The translations under genes were made by a program, and so were the position numbers. Below, in pieces: positions 22,540-33,534 of a stretch of DNA of 64,000 nucleotides; position 1 is the stretch's first letter, and the number at the start of each line of letters is the position of its first letter. The stretch covers positions 24,297,414-24,361,413 of the forward strand of contig OZ026601.1 in NCBI GenBank assembly GCA_964020085.1, given 5' to 3'. The stretch comes from Micromussa lordhowensis. Its lineage: Eukaryota; Cnidaria; Anthozoa; Scleractinia; Lobophylliidae. The notes beneath the pieces were generated by a model. The model was not told where the DNA came from. It did no database searches and saw only the letters and a program-made list of their open reading frames with translations.

Positions 22540-23684
22540 TGACTTAGGAACTTATTCTCAAGCAATATTCTTTGTATATTTTGTTCAAGGTTTTGATAAT
22601 TCTCTAAAATGTTGTTTATTTGACACTTGTAGATGAATGCAATAGACGTACAGCAACCAGCAAGCGCGGGAAAAAACACGTAAGCTGAAGTTGTTTTGGT
22701 CTTTTGACAAAGCTGTGCTTTAGAATTTAGCTAGATATGGAATATTATCCCTCATTCAACTGAGCCCTCATTTGTCTCATTCTTACCAGACAGAAATCAC
22801 CAGATCCGCACATCGCAAATCACACTTCGTTCGGCTTCTTGTGATCACGATATAAAAGCGAACCTTTTTAGCGAAAAGATGTGTTTCATACCTTTTACTT
22901 CTTATTTATTTCCACCGGATATATCTGGATATATGAAATACAATTTACACCACCCGCGTGTAGCATTAGCTAATCTTGGAGGGTGTCAGTAATAAATAAA
23001 CAGAAATATTTGTCTACAATATTACTACAGCATAAGATTGTCATTAATTCTAAGGTACAAATTATATTGGTATAATAATACAATTGAAACCTCAGCCTTC
23101 GATAAACTTAAAAAGTACCTCCCTAATAGTGAGTGTTTCTCCATCTCTAAACTTTTGAACCCTGTTAAAATAATCTGTCACAGACACCACTATTGAGGAG
23201 TCTGTTTATTTGTAAGCCTTAATTCACCTGAATTACTTTATTCTTCCCATCACCCTTCTCAGATGTACATGTAACCTTATTTTGTACACCTGCTTTCCCT
23301 GTTGGGAGGGTTTGTGTGAACAAGGGGGTAAAAAAGAGTGAAAATTATAAAAAACTAGGAATATCATAGCATCAGTAAAGCTTGGGGAGATGCTAGAAGT
23401 GTGTCAGAGGTGGAGGGGTGGGGGTAGAGGATAGACAAATTCAACAATATTACACAAAATAATAAGTAATTAAGTGATAAACAGCATGCTAAAAAAAATA
23501 TTTTCAATAGAAAGATCATGGAAGGAATTTTTGTCAAAATCTCCAGAGTTGATTCAGAGTGTGTGAATTTGTTTGCTGGCCACCCTCATTTACCTTGAAT
23601 TTCACAGTATATCCTTATAGGAATCACCCCCCTTTAATTTTTTTCCATTCCTGGTAAATCCTTTGTAGTAATGGTCTAAAAATA
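22540..23684. other. No gene seen; probable flank of the Harbinger element
   Basis: AT-rich, without domain-bearing frames. The left end of the PIF/Harbinger element should be here, but no TIR was recognised. Confidence 0.4.
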
Positions 23685-24434
23685 ATGGATCTACCACTGA
23701 AGCTGTCAAAGTAATTTTTGGCTTGTGTCGTTTTTCATAGAACCAACTTTGTCTGGACAAAGGACCATGACATCTTGTTTTGTAGAGAGCTTTTGGTTAC
23801 TGAGCCATACGCCCACAAAGTTAGAAGTGTTGAAAGAGCAAAAGCCTGGGAGCAGATTGCCTCCAGTTTAAATAGCATCCAAGCACCAAAGTTTAGAGTT
23901 ACAACTAGATCCGTACGTGATCGCTACACACTTCTGACAGCCAGAAAAGCAGAGCAGTTAAGAGAGGAGGAGAAAGCTTCAGGGATAGAAGTTACACCAA
24001 CAGAAATTGACTTGTTATTGGAAGAAATTTTGGAGAAAGAGAAAGCTGCTAGAGCTGAGATTGAGTCTGTAGATACCAAAAAGAGAAAAGCAGAGCAAGA
24101 CAAGGCAAGTGCTGACAACATTAGAAGACTGGCAATGGAAAGGATGTCTCAGACTAAAACCAGGGAAAGTGATGTGGGAGAAACTTCTTCAAAGAAGAAA
24201 AAAACAAGGCGCAGCTCACATGAGATGCTTGAATTTCTGGAGAACAAATCTGAGAGGGACCACCAAATGAAACAAGAAGAACTAAATTTAAGAAGGAGTG
24301 AACAAGAAGCAATGACTGCTATGATGAGACAGCAACAGCAGCAACTTCAGAATTTGCAAGCTATGTTTGTAAGCCAGCAAACACAGCAAACACAAGCTAT
24401 GTTGGCTCTCCTAGAAAAAGTTGTTAAGAAGTAA
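23685..24434 (+). CDS. Myb/SANT-like DNA-binding protein of a PIF/Harbinger element
   Basis: Accessory protein that in Harbinger elements binds the ends and helps the transposase into the nucleus. The main exon (23741-24434) starts after an AG at 23739-23740 with TNFVWTKDHDILFCRELL, a SANT-like trihelix start, then VERAKAWEQIASSLN and TTRSVRDRYTLL. A lysine-rich stretch and a Q-rich coiled coil (residues about 195-235) follow. A fitting first exon ATG-GAT-CTA (23685-23710) ends in phase 2 and joins in frame, but the intervening GT-AG stretch is only 30 nt, so this start is uncertain. It converges with the HARBI1-like gene, the usual layout. The frame is intact. Confidence 0.75.
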
Positions 24435-24711
24435 AGGTGACAAGGGTTTTTTTCCTTGTCCCAACTTGTTGTCATTCAAAAGCCTTCATAATTATATCAC
24501 TTTGTAAGGCATTGTTTATTTACAATTTGTTTGGTAGTTTTTGTTACAGTGTACTTCTGACATTAGGTACTTTCCTATTTAATGTAAACCAAATGCTAAT
24601 GGCCTGCTGTTGCCTATATACTTGTGTTAGTTACGTCACATCATGTTGTGATGCTATAAAAAACATTATTAAAGTTGTTTAGTCTGACTGGCTTCTGTAC
24701 ATTTGTGACAT

Positions 24712-26285
24712 TCAGGCAAAATAATCATGAAGTGAGGGTGGGTCTAATTCAAAAAACTTGGAAGTTTCATTTCCATACAGGCATGTAAGTGCATTTCTCA
24801 GAATTGCACAGACAATATACATCTTGCCAATACTACTCAAGCCTATTTTAAGATTTTTTTTGAAGTCTATGAATTTAAAGTTGTTCACTATGTCCCCAAA
24901 TAACCATTCAACGGATTCCCTCACAGAACTCATTCTGGCATTGTACTCTTGCATCTGGGGTGTTAAAACAGCATTTCTGAATGGTTGTTGGAGTTGCACT
25001 CTGTGCGGGTAAGCTGGATCACCATATAAGCACATTAGGTGGCCATGGGGGCAAACTCCATGGGTGCTGGAGATCTTGCAGCAAGCCTGATTCAGCTAAC
25101 ATAGCTGCATCATGTCTTCTACCTTCTGAAAATGAAAGGTTTAGAAAACAATTAGATGCGAGGACAATGGTTGTGACCTTGTGGTGCATACTCAGTAGAG
25201 AACCTGATGGAAATTTAAGTTCTTTGCAAAAGAATTCGTTCAGTATTTTAATCTGCAAAATTATATCTCTGAAGAGATCAATCACCTCCACTTGATGGGA
25301 CTTTTCCAGAACTTGATTCCTGATTTTTACCCTTTTTGACCTTTTTTTCAGGGGTCGGTTCCTGAAAGGTGGAATAACTCTATTCCAGGGATAAGTCTGC
25401 CTTATTCCAGTCATAAAGTTATGGCTGGAATAAGACAGTTTTATCCCTGGATAGTGTTTTTCCACCTTTCAGGAACCGGCTTTTGAATTTTTTGCCATGT
25501 TAAGTTTTTTTATTTTCTTCATCTTTCTATTTATTTTTCAGGGTTATTTTTAATTAACAATTTTAAACTGAAGTGACTACCATGCATAAATAATTCCATA
25601 CATTATTATAATTATTGTTACCTATTGGGCCATATAGGTTTCCTATTAACCCATTCGGTAGAGCAACAGATTGAAATTTTAATGCATGGACTCTCTTGTG
25701 TCCATTGTATACAGCCCTCTGGTGCTGTCCTAAGTGACTTATTGGTCGAACCGTGCCATTGACAAAACCAAAACAGTTGTCCAAGGGAGAGCCTTTGGCT
25801 GAAATTACGTCTGCATATTGCTGTAAATGGTTGGGGTCCATAACTTCATTGTTCCACTGAGTTAGTCTGTGGCCATGCCTGTCATAGACATAATCGAGAA
25901 CAGTATTTGTTATCATGCTTAAGACCGGAACTGGCCTTGCAAATCTGTGCACCATATCACTGTATCGACAGGGGTAAGCCAGTCGCTTCAGTAGCATACA
26001 TAGCCCTTCTATGCCATTGCAAACGGAACGCTGTGGGCACTGGAATGTTGGGGGAATCTGTAGCCTGTCTGCCAGCAAGGGAATGTGCCATTTCTCGACT
26101 CGAAACTCGGTATAACACTCAGCAGGATCCATTTCCCCCAAATCGAACGACGCGTACGAGTTGTAAGGAAAATCCGGATTCTTCGACTGATAAAAGTCAT
26201 AGAGAAGGCAGAATTCTTCGTCATCAAACATGTCGTGGGCATATCCAACAAAAACAAAATCCCTGATGTCTTTAAACGACGACAT
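24712..26285 (-). pseudogene. HARBI1-like PIF/Harbinger transposase, two exons, decayed
   Basis: Exon 1 (26285-25622) encodes the N-terminal region and the start of the DDE_Tnp_4 domain (MVHRFARPVPVLSMI, FGFVNGTVRPI, HKRVHALKFQSV). A GTAACA donor follows. Exon 2 (25125-24712) resumes after TTTTCAG with GRRHDAAML, then YGDPAYPH and VRESVEWLFGDI. The first catalytic position, normally Asp in G-(F/I)-x-D-G-T-x-R, is Asn here. The second Asp (YGDPAY) and the Glu (SVEWLF) remain. A one-base change in the five-C run near 25043-25048 shifts the frame between SLP and HGHLMC. The enzyme is therefore very probably dead. Confidence 0.85.
25354..25480. repeat. Palindromic MITE inside the HARBI1 intron
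   Basis: TCGGTTCCTGAAAGGTGGAA at the left reads back as TTCCACCTTTCAGGAACCGG at the right. The inner arms also pair (CTCTATTCCAGGGATAA against TTATCCCTGGATAG, and CCTTATTCCAG against CTGGAATAAG). It is about 127 bp and almost entirely stem. It is a non-autonomous element lying within a transposase intron. Confidence 0.75.
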
Positions 26286-27329
26286 AACTAAAACCACCAC
26301 TTGTTGAGCCTCACTTGTTGACGTCTTCGTCTTTGTACAAGACGCGGGTGCTTAACTTTCAATTTTCGCGCCGAAAACGATGTTCTCGTCCCAGTGTCCT
26401 AGAGCATGCCACGTCATAATTTCGTTCTCGTTTTCGTCCTTGACGAAGGTGCTTAAGGTCCCTGTTACGTGTTGTGTGCGACCGATGATACCATGCAGAA
26501 GTTTGTACTCGGCAAAAGTATCACGCTTCTGATTATGCCGCAAAGAATTCACAAAAAAGCATAATTATGAAAAACATTTTCGCCAAAGGCTAATGGCCTT
26601 GAAAACTCTTCTGTTTTAAAAAAAAACGTAAGCTTCCCGAGGCCGACAAATAAACTGTTTAGTCATGCGATAGTCTTTCATCGAGTATTTACTGCCGTTG
26701 ACCGCGACCTCATCACGTCACGATTAATTTATGACAACAAGATATATTGTACCATGCTGTTTTGATGTTCAATGAAATGCTCCTCCGTTTAACTAACGAA
26801 ACTGCTTGTTGGATGTTTACATGTAAATGCTCCTTGAAAATCGTTTTACGCTGACTTACCGTTTGTGACATTCTGAAAGCTAATACGCAGTCACGCTTTT
26901 ACTCCAAGCTGATTGGATGATGCTAAAGAATGCATCCAATCAGCATGGAGTAAACAGCGTGACTTTTGCTAATGTAGATTGCGAATTTTTATGCGACAAA
27001 GCATAGGCGCCCTTGGCCGGCGGGATTTTTATTAAAACCGAGGCGTAATTTTATTATCGAAACGAGTACACAGGCAGATATCATTTTCTCTTTTCACAGT
27101 AGCAATTAGACGTTCTCAGTAAAGAATATTTGCGATAAAATAGATTTTCATGTAGCGCGACAAACTTGTTGATGCAAGCGACCCTTATGCATGCTGGTGT
27201 AACCGTGGGTTGCCAAGGTAAAAATTGGCCCCGGTAAAATTCGCGAAGTGATTCTCGTTGTACTAAATGGATTTTCGGTTGAATGCTACGAGAAGAAACA
27301 TCGACGAGACATCAGTATGACAAGTAAAC
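26286..27329. other. No gene seen; one inverted repeat
   Basis: Upstream flank of the Harbinger transposase. It contains a hairpin (26889-26964). A 66-codon minus-strand frame (26552-26352) shows no domain. No Harbinger TIR was recognised. Confidence 0.4.
26889..26964. repeat. Inverted repeat, about 33-bp arms
   Basis: AGTCACGCTTTTACTCCAAG with CTGATTGGATG is complementary to CATCCAATCAG with CATGGAGTAAACAGCGTGACT. A foldback MITE centre is likely. Confidence 0.65.
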
Positions 27330-27335
27330 TTTATT
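27330..27335 (-). terminator. Poly(A) signal for the BEN-domain exon
   Basis: AATAAA on the minus strand lies 137 bp beyond the BEN exon stop codon at 27472. Confidence 0.5.
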
Positions 27336-27471
27336 AAATTAGTTACAAATATTCAGCAGCACGAACCTTTAAAATACTAAACCAAGAAATCTAAGTTGAG
27401 TACTACAACAAAACCCCGATATAAGAAAATTCTCACACAATAAAATCCTACTGACACTTTAAAAATCCAAT

Positions 27472-27895
27472 TTAACAGTCCCTAATTTCGCCAACCTGCT
27501 TGTGCATGTGCTTGCTAAGTCTACACTTTGCATTTATTTTCCCTTTAATAAATTTCCAGCACTTTTCTTTTTCTGCGGAAGGTTCAACAGGAAAGCGAGT
27601 AAAAACCAGCACCTTTAACGAATTAAGTCTTGTGCTATCCAAAGGCTGTTTGTTGTGCGTGCCATCGGTATTGCTATTGCTCAACTCCGCTGGAGTGAAA
27701 AAATAGGGAAGAAGCCTGAGGGCGCATCTGTGTCTCTCATGCTCTTTTTTCAGCACATCTTTTACAGCCAAGAATTTTCGGGGGGTAACGCAGGAACGGA
27801 CAACTTCGTCTCCAACCTCAATTTCAGAAGACTGCGGCTCTTGAACGCTGCGTGGTTCCGGAATTACTGGTGTGGTGGCTACTTGCTGTAAAAAC
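27472..27895 (-). CDS. BEN-domain protein, terminal exon
   Basis: The exon begins in phase 0 after TTTTTACAG (acceptor at 27898-27896) with QVATTPVIPEPRSV and ends at TAA 27472. About 65 residues in, it enters a BEN domain: CALRLLPYFFTPAELSNSN, LDSTRLNSLKVLVFTRFPV, then CWKFIKGKINAKCR. That matches the family pattern LL-x2-FT-x2-EL, LD-x2-RL, W-x2-I-x3-IN-x-KCR. The upstream exon is not adjacent: a 1.5-kb 43-bp minisatellite begins exactly at the splice acceptor. Candidate partners are the phase-0 exons at 30.1-32.8 kb, but those already end in their own stop. The frame extending into the array is an artefact. Confidence 0.75.
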
Positions 27896-29390
27896 CTTGT
27901 AAATCGAAGAAAGGGGCCTGGCTTGACTTTGAAAAACCCTGTAAATCCAAAAACGAGACCTAGCTTGACTCTGTAAAACCCTGTAAATCGAAAAAGGGGG
28001 CCTGGCTTGACTCTATAAAAACCCTGTAAATCCAAAAAGGGGGCCTGCCTTGACTCTGTAAAAACCCTGTAAATCCAAAAACGGGGCCTGGCTTGACTCT
28101 GTAAAAACCCTGTAAATCCCAAAAAGGGGCCTGGCTTAACTCTGTAAAAACCCTGTAAATCGAAAAAGGGGGCCTGGCTTGAAACTGTAAAAACCCTGTA
28201 AATCCAAAAAGGGGCCTGGCTTCACTCTGTAAAAACCCTGTAAATCAAAAAAGGGGCCTGGCTTCACTCTGTAAAAACCCTGTAAATCCAAAAAGGGGGC
28301 CTGGCTTGACTCTGTAAAAACCCTGTAAATCCAAAAAAGGGGGCCTGGCTTGACTCTGTAAAAACCCTGTAAATCGAAAACGGGGGCCTAGCTTAACTCT
28401 GTAAAAACCCTGTGAATCCAAAAAGGGGGCCTGGCTTCACTCTATAAAAACCCTGTAAATCCAAAAAGGGGGCCTGCCTTGACTCTGCAAAAACCCTGTA
28501 AATCCAAAAACAGGGCCTGGCTTGACTCTGTAAAAACCCTGTAAATCCCAAAAAGGGGCCTGGCTTGACTCTGTAAAAACCCTGTAAATCGAAAAAGTGG
28601 GCCTGGCTTGAAACTGTAAAAACCCTGTAAATCCAAAAAGGGGGCCTGGCTTCACTCTATAAAAACCGTGTAAATCCAAAAAGGGGGCCCTGCTTGACTC
28701 TGTAAAAACCCTGTAAATCCAAAAAGGGGGCCTGGCTTGACTCTGTAGAAACCCTGTAAATCGCAAAAGGGGGCCTGGCTTGAATATGTAAAAACCCTGT
28801 AAATCGAAAACGGGGGCCTAGCTTAACTCTGTAAAAACCCTGTGAATCCGAAAAGGGGGCCTGGCTTCACTCTATAAAAACCCTGTAAATCCAAAAAGGG
28901 GCCTGGCTTGACTCTGTAAAAACCCTGTAAATCCAAAAAGGGGGCCTGGCTTGACTCTGTAAAAACCCTGTAAATCCAAAAAGGGGGCCTGGCTTGACTC
29001 TGTAAAAACCCTGTAAATCCAAAAAAGGGGGCCTGGCTTGACTCTCTAAAAACCCTGTAAATCGCAAAAGGGGGCCTGGCTTGACTCTGTAAAAACCCTG
29101 TAAATCGAAAAAGGGGGCCTAGCTTGACTCTGTAAAAACCCTGTGAATCCAAAAAGGGGGCCTGGCTTGAATCTGTAAAAACCCTGTAAATCGAAAAAGG
29201 GGGCCTAGCTTGACTCTGTAAAAACCCTGTAAATCGCAAAAGGGGGCCTGGCTTGAAACTGTAAAAACCCTGGGAATCGAAAAAGCGGGCCAGGCTTGAC
29301 TCTGTGAAAATCCTGTGAATCAAAGAAGGGGGCCACGCTCGTCACTGTTAAAACCCTGTAAATCTAAAAGGGGGCCTGGTTAAATCTGGA
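27896..29390. repeat. 43-bp minisatellite, about 35 copies
   Basis: The plus-strand unit is CTGTAAAAACCCTGTAAATC, CAAAAAGGGGGCC and TGGCTTGACT, about 43 bp. Copies vary at a few positions (CAAAAA/CGAAAA, GACTCT/AAACT/CACTCT). Because 43 is not a multiple of three and the unit has no minus-strand stop, all three minus frames stay open and give misleading ORFs with a 43-residue period. The array starts at the acceptor of the BEN exon. An inverted copy lies at 49010-49378. Confidence 0.9.
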
Positions 29391-29459
29391 AAGAGAGGAA
29401 TTTGACCCCATAAATCACAAGAAGCATTGACAGCAGTAATCAATCAGACATAATTTTCC

Positions 29460-30095
29460 TGCCTTTCCTTTTTTATTGCACGGTTTTTAAATCTGTCTGT
29501 ATAATTTTTTTTCATCAACATAAATGACAGTTAATGCAACATCAAAAACAATGCTGCAATTATAAATACAATTTGTTTGCTACAACTTATTTATGCTTTG
29601 CTTTAGATTGCAAGGTTTTGTTTAAAATTTGAATGATAATCAATACAACATCAAAAACAATGCTGTAATTATAAATACAATTCGTTTGCTAGAACTTTTT
29701 TATGCTTCGCTTTAGATTGCAAGGTTTTGTTTAAAATTTGAATGATAATCAATACAACATCAAAAACAATGCTGTAATTATAAATACAATTCGTTTGCTA
29801 GAACTTTTTTATGCTTCGCTTTTTACTGCAAGTTTTTGTTCAAAATCTGTCTGTATACAATTTTTTCATCACAATGAACAATAAATACAACATCAAAACT
29901 AATGCTGCAATTATAAATACAATTTGTATGCTAAAACTTATTTGTAATCTGCTTTAATTGCAAGTTTTGTTTAAAATTTGTCAGTATAAAATTTGTTCGT
30001 TACCGTCAATGACAATAATCAATAGAACATCAAAAACAACATCTGCTGCGATAATAAAAACAATTTGTTTGCTAAAACTTATTTTTCTTTCTTTA
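29460..30095. repeat. Tandem repeat, period about 109-134 bp, about five copies
   Basis: AACATCAAAAACAATGCTG followed by AATTATAAATACAATT, GTTTGCT and TTGCAAG-TTTTGTT recurs from about 29530, 29641, 29750, 29884 and 30017. The array begins just past the stop codon at 30108 of the minus-strand gene, so it may form its 3' UTR. Confidence 0.8.
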
Positions 30096-30107
30096 AACAA
30101 AGCAAGG

Positions 30108-32817
30108 CTAATTTTCTCCATCAGCTGCTGATGACTCTTTTGGTACAGTGACTAAAATATCATGACATATCACTTCATTGTCATTCTTTCTTTGTACTAT
30201 TTTCTCTTCATAAAGTTTTTGTCCCAAGGACCTTAACAAGTCATTTTTACTAGATGTCTTTTGATAAGGTATGCAAAAGTGTTTGCAGTTGTCCTTCAGC
30301 ACTTTTGTTGAAACACTTGCAATCTTCTTTGCCTTGAAGTAATGAAGTGCTATCATGATTGCTTTATCTTTGGCAACCTACAGGTAGAGCAAATACATTT
30401 TATTAGGGCTTATGACAACTTCTGTTGTTCATGTATTGGACCATGCCTGCAAAATACACATAAATTGTCATTTGAATTATGATTTTTTTTCCAAAATTAT
30501 TTATTTCCAATATTATGATAAATGCACTAATGACGATATTAAATATTAGGAGAAATGTAGACTCGGAAAAAGATCCGAGTCCCAGATGGGATTTGAACCC
30601 ACGACCCTCCGTGATCTAGTCGGATGCTCTAACCACTGAGCTACTGGAGACTCTATGGTGAGCAAGGGTCAATTTGTGGGTCTTGACTGGAACCGCATCA
30701 CGCGGCTACACAGCCAAGTTTTGACTAGCACATGTGAAACTCACTAACAGCATCACGCTGTCACATTAAAGCATATCAAGATGCAGCCAACCAACCTCCA
30801 AAGTGAGTATGTTACGATGAAACAACAACAACGACGATATTAAATATTAGGAGAAATGTAGACTCGGAAAAAAATCCGAGTCCCAGATGGGATTTGAGAG
30901 AATGAGAGAGATTTTATGTATAACCATGACAACGTAATGCCTTACTTAGAAAAGGCTCTGAAAAGTTTCATACTGTTGATCTACAGCTGTGCAGACATTA
31001 TTTTGTTTCTGTTTAATCAAAATGACTTACTACCAACATGTAAGGTATAACGAAAAATGCAATTCAACCCCATTATTAAAGGGAGTACCCAAGACACAAA
31101 ACCCATGCGGCGGTTGATGGAATGCCCCTAAAATCAGCTGTCTGTGTACTTACAAAACCTTGCTCTAACAGCTTCAACTCATTCTCCTTTAAACTCTGTA
31201 ATCGTTTCTGTTCATACTCTGACATTTCCTACATGCATGAAAAACAAATAGATAATATCACCATCATTTAAAATAAGCAAAAGGTTTAACAAGAAGTTAC
31301 TTCAGTGCTTGACTGCCACTGATGCCTGTTTCTCGGAAAACTTAGTGGCTCAGGTCAGAACAAACTAGGCCTTCTAATGTCCTCTACTCTAACATAGAAA
31401 CAATCTACATTGTATTATGAGAAGCCCAGTTTTGGTTTTAATTGGACACACAATGGGCAAAATATAGCCAGTGATACACAAGAGAACACCCACTAGAATT
31501 CCAACAGTAGCTTGGTTGTATTGAAAGGACTGATACAGCTTTAATTTTTTGGTCCCAGAAATAGAATAAGGGCTATTCTATTTTTCCCCCTATGATGAGG
31601 GTCAAATTCTAGATTCCCACAGAGTAGGCATGACCAGACTTCATCTTGACACATATATTGCTAATAATTTAATATTAAAACTCTTCATTCATATAGACAT
31701 TGCTTAATAAAATTTGGATTGAAAATTTTGTAATTTGTACGAGCAGTGTTTTTTAAAAATTAGCTGCACAGAGCTTTGGGAAGATCAAGGGTCACAGGTC
31801 ATTAAAATCAAAATGGCAACTAAAAAATCATGGAGCATTTGTAGCAATCTTAAACTAATGAATGGCTTAGATTTTTGCTCTTTACAACTGAGGTCAACTT
31901 TTCTTAATTTAATGGTTGGCCATTACCCATATTCAATAGGCCCCAGAGTGTTTGGATCAAGGAGAAATGATCACACTACAGCGAATACAGTTTCTGTGAA
32001 TGATGCTTATACAAGGTTGCCAGCCAGATCTTTCACAACACACTTCCAGAATTTGAATAAAAAGAGAAATGATCTTTTTTTTTCATCTTAGTGGCACTCT
32101 AAGCTATCCTTGCACCAGAAAAAAGTATATAAAAGGGAACAATTTTTTTCACTTTTTTTATTAATGTCTTGGTCATGTACTATTCTTATTGTTGTGGTTT
32201 GCTACAGAGAGACATTTTATTATAAGTTATTAGAAATTGTTTAATCGAATTTACAAACATACCGGTTCTTCACTTTTATCAGTTGCGACTACTTGAATGA
32301 CATTGGATGTTGTAGCTTGTTTTAGTGGAGTCTAAAAGAGTCAACAAACTAGGCATAACCAAAACAAATCTCTGAATGTATAAACTTCATGCCCTTTTAA
32401 TTACTGGCCCACTGATCTTTGGGACTATCATGAATTTAGAGTTTGAAAATAATGTTTCCAAAAAGTACACTTAACCCACAGGACTAAAATTTAATTGCAC
32501 TAGAGAAAGTAAACTTTCTGAAAAGTCCTTCGTCTTGTTTATTTAGTACCACATTCTACCCTGAAATTCATAAGATCGACTTGTGGCAAGTCTATAGAGC
32601 AAGATGTACATGCTTTTCTTACCTTGCTGGTGTCATCTTTAGTTCCATTCTGGTTAGCAGCAGTCTAGTCAACATCATAAGAACAAGACATTAACAATTT
32701 CTGCAAAACTATTATGAATTAAATACAATTACTGCGAGTTACATTGATTAAATAATTAAATAAGAGGGTTACCTTAATAGTCTTCTTAAGGCTCTTGGTG
32801 GAATTCTCAGCTGAATC
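30108..32817 (-). CDS. Unrecognised gene of phase-0 micro-exons, 3' part
   Basis: Five exons were read from splice sites: 32817-32773 (15 codons), 32664-32623 (14), 32331-32263 (23), 31228-31154 (25) and 30377-30108 (89 plus stop). All have AG acceptors, four have GT donors, and every junction is phase 0. The early exons are short, polar and lysine-rich, as in the BEN gene at 2.1 kb. The 31.2-kb exon encodes MSEYEQKRLQSLKENELKLL, resembling the MSxYExxRxxNIxxN segment of some WD-repeat proteins. The last exon has a SAP-like helix pair (VLKDNCKHFCIPYQKTSSKN, then DLLRSLG). The first exon is not found. A MITE and the kinase gene lie upstream. No function is assigned. Confidence 0.6.
30378..31153. 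other. Intron of the micro-exon gene, filled by a SINE-like repeat
   Basis: Contains the tRNA-derived repeat and its partial duplicate listed separately. Nothing else was seen. Confidence 0.5.
30533..30898 (-). mobile_element. tRNA-derived SINE-like repeat with duplicated end
   Basis: On the minus strand 30653-30578 folds as a tRNA-like head. It has an acceptor stem AGTCTCC/GGGACT with six pairs, the A-box TAGCTCAGTGGTTAGAGCA and the B-box GGGTTCAAATCCC. The anticodon stem is imperfect and there is no CCA, so a SINE head is more likely than a functional tRNA. The 65-bp stretch at 30533-30597 (GACGATATTAAATATTAGG and onward) is repeated at 30834-30898, where it stops inside the B-box. The insertion is thus flanked by partial direct copies 301 bp apart. 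Confidence 0.7.
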
Positions 32818-32960
32818 CTGCCAGAGTTAAATAATAACACAAATTTTGATGAACAGTCAAACCTGTATTAAGAAGCCACCATATTGTGTGCAATTGAGAA
32901 AAACCCTTTGCACTCCCTCATTAGCATGCAAACCAGCTCATGTGAAGTGTGGCAATAAAG

Positions 32961-33185
32961 AATAGACCTTATTTGCTTGTACATTTTGTTTTCCCAGCGC
33001 AGATCATTTAATGATTCTTAGGAGATTTGGTCCTTTGTTTTGTTCATTAAAAAGGGTGCATGCAGACATATTCATGCTTGCATGCACCCATTTAATGAAC
33101 AAGACAGGATCAAATCTCCCAAGAATCATATGCATCACATGATCTGTACTGAGAAAACAAAATGTACAAGCAAATAAGGCCTATT
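32961..33185. repeat. Foldback MITE, about 225 bp
   Basis: AATAGACCTTATTTGCTTGT with ACATTTTGTTTTC at the left is the inverse of GAAAACAAAATGT with ACAAGCAAATAAGGCCTATT at the right. Inner arms (AGATTTGGTCCT against AGGATCAAATCT, GGGTGCATGCA against TGCATGCACCC) also pair. No ORF. Confidence 0.8.
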
Positions 33186-33534
33186 GCTACTGTACAGAGT
33201 CTGGCTGGGTTAGGCAATTCAGCACAAGGTAAATAACTTTCATCTAATTTTTAACTTCCATCCTAAGCAGACATGTTGTTTGCATTGCATCCTGTCTCCC
33301 CTGCAACCCTGATGGTTAGCACCTACACAAAATGCCAGTTTGGTGTAAAAAACACAGAATGAGGGAAGTGATCAAGATATCGGTGGTAAGTGGTAGTCCA
33401 AGCAACAAAGAAACTGCAATCCTGTTTTGGACAAATAATGGACAACACCATCCTGTGTTCCTTCTTAACAGTGGATGAACTTATATTCCATTGTATGCAC
33501 TCCTTTTTCAGAAAAGAGAGGCCAGGAATGATTG

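Noticed and set aside
26352..26552. Minus-strand frame with FVKDENENEIMTWHALGHWD
   Set aside because: It contains repeated CGTTCTCGTTTTCGTC words and no start or domain. Probably element flank.
27896..29323. Several long minus-strand open frames encoding FTGFLQSQARP-type repeats
   Set aside because: They are the 43-bp minisatellite read in each of three frames. There is no start context, and the frame changes with every unit indel.
27896..29390. CRISPR-like regular repeat
   Set aside because: The unit is contiguous with no unique spacers, and the genome is eukaryotic. It is a minisatellite.
30578..30653. Functional tRNA gene on the minus strand
   Set aside because: The anticodon stem is imperfect, the copy has a SINE-like body and a duplicated flank, so a tRNA-derived repeat is more likely.
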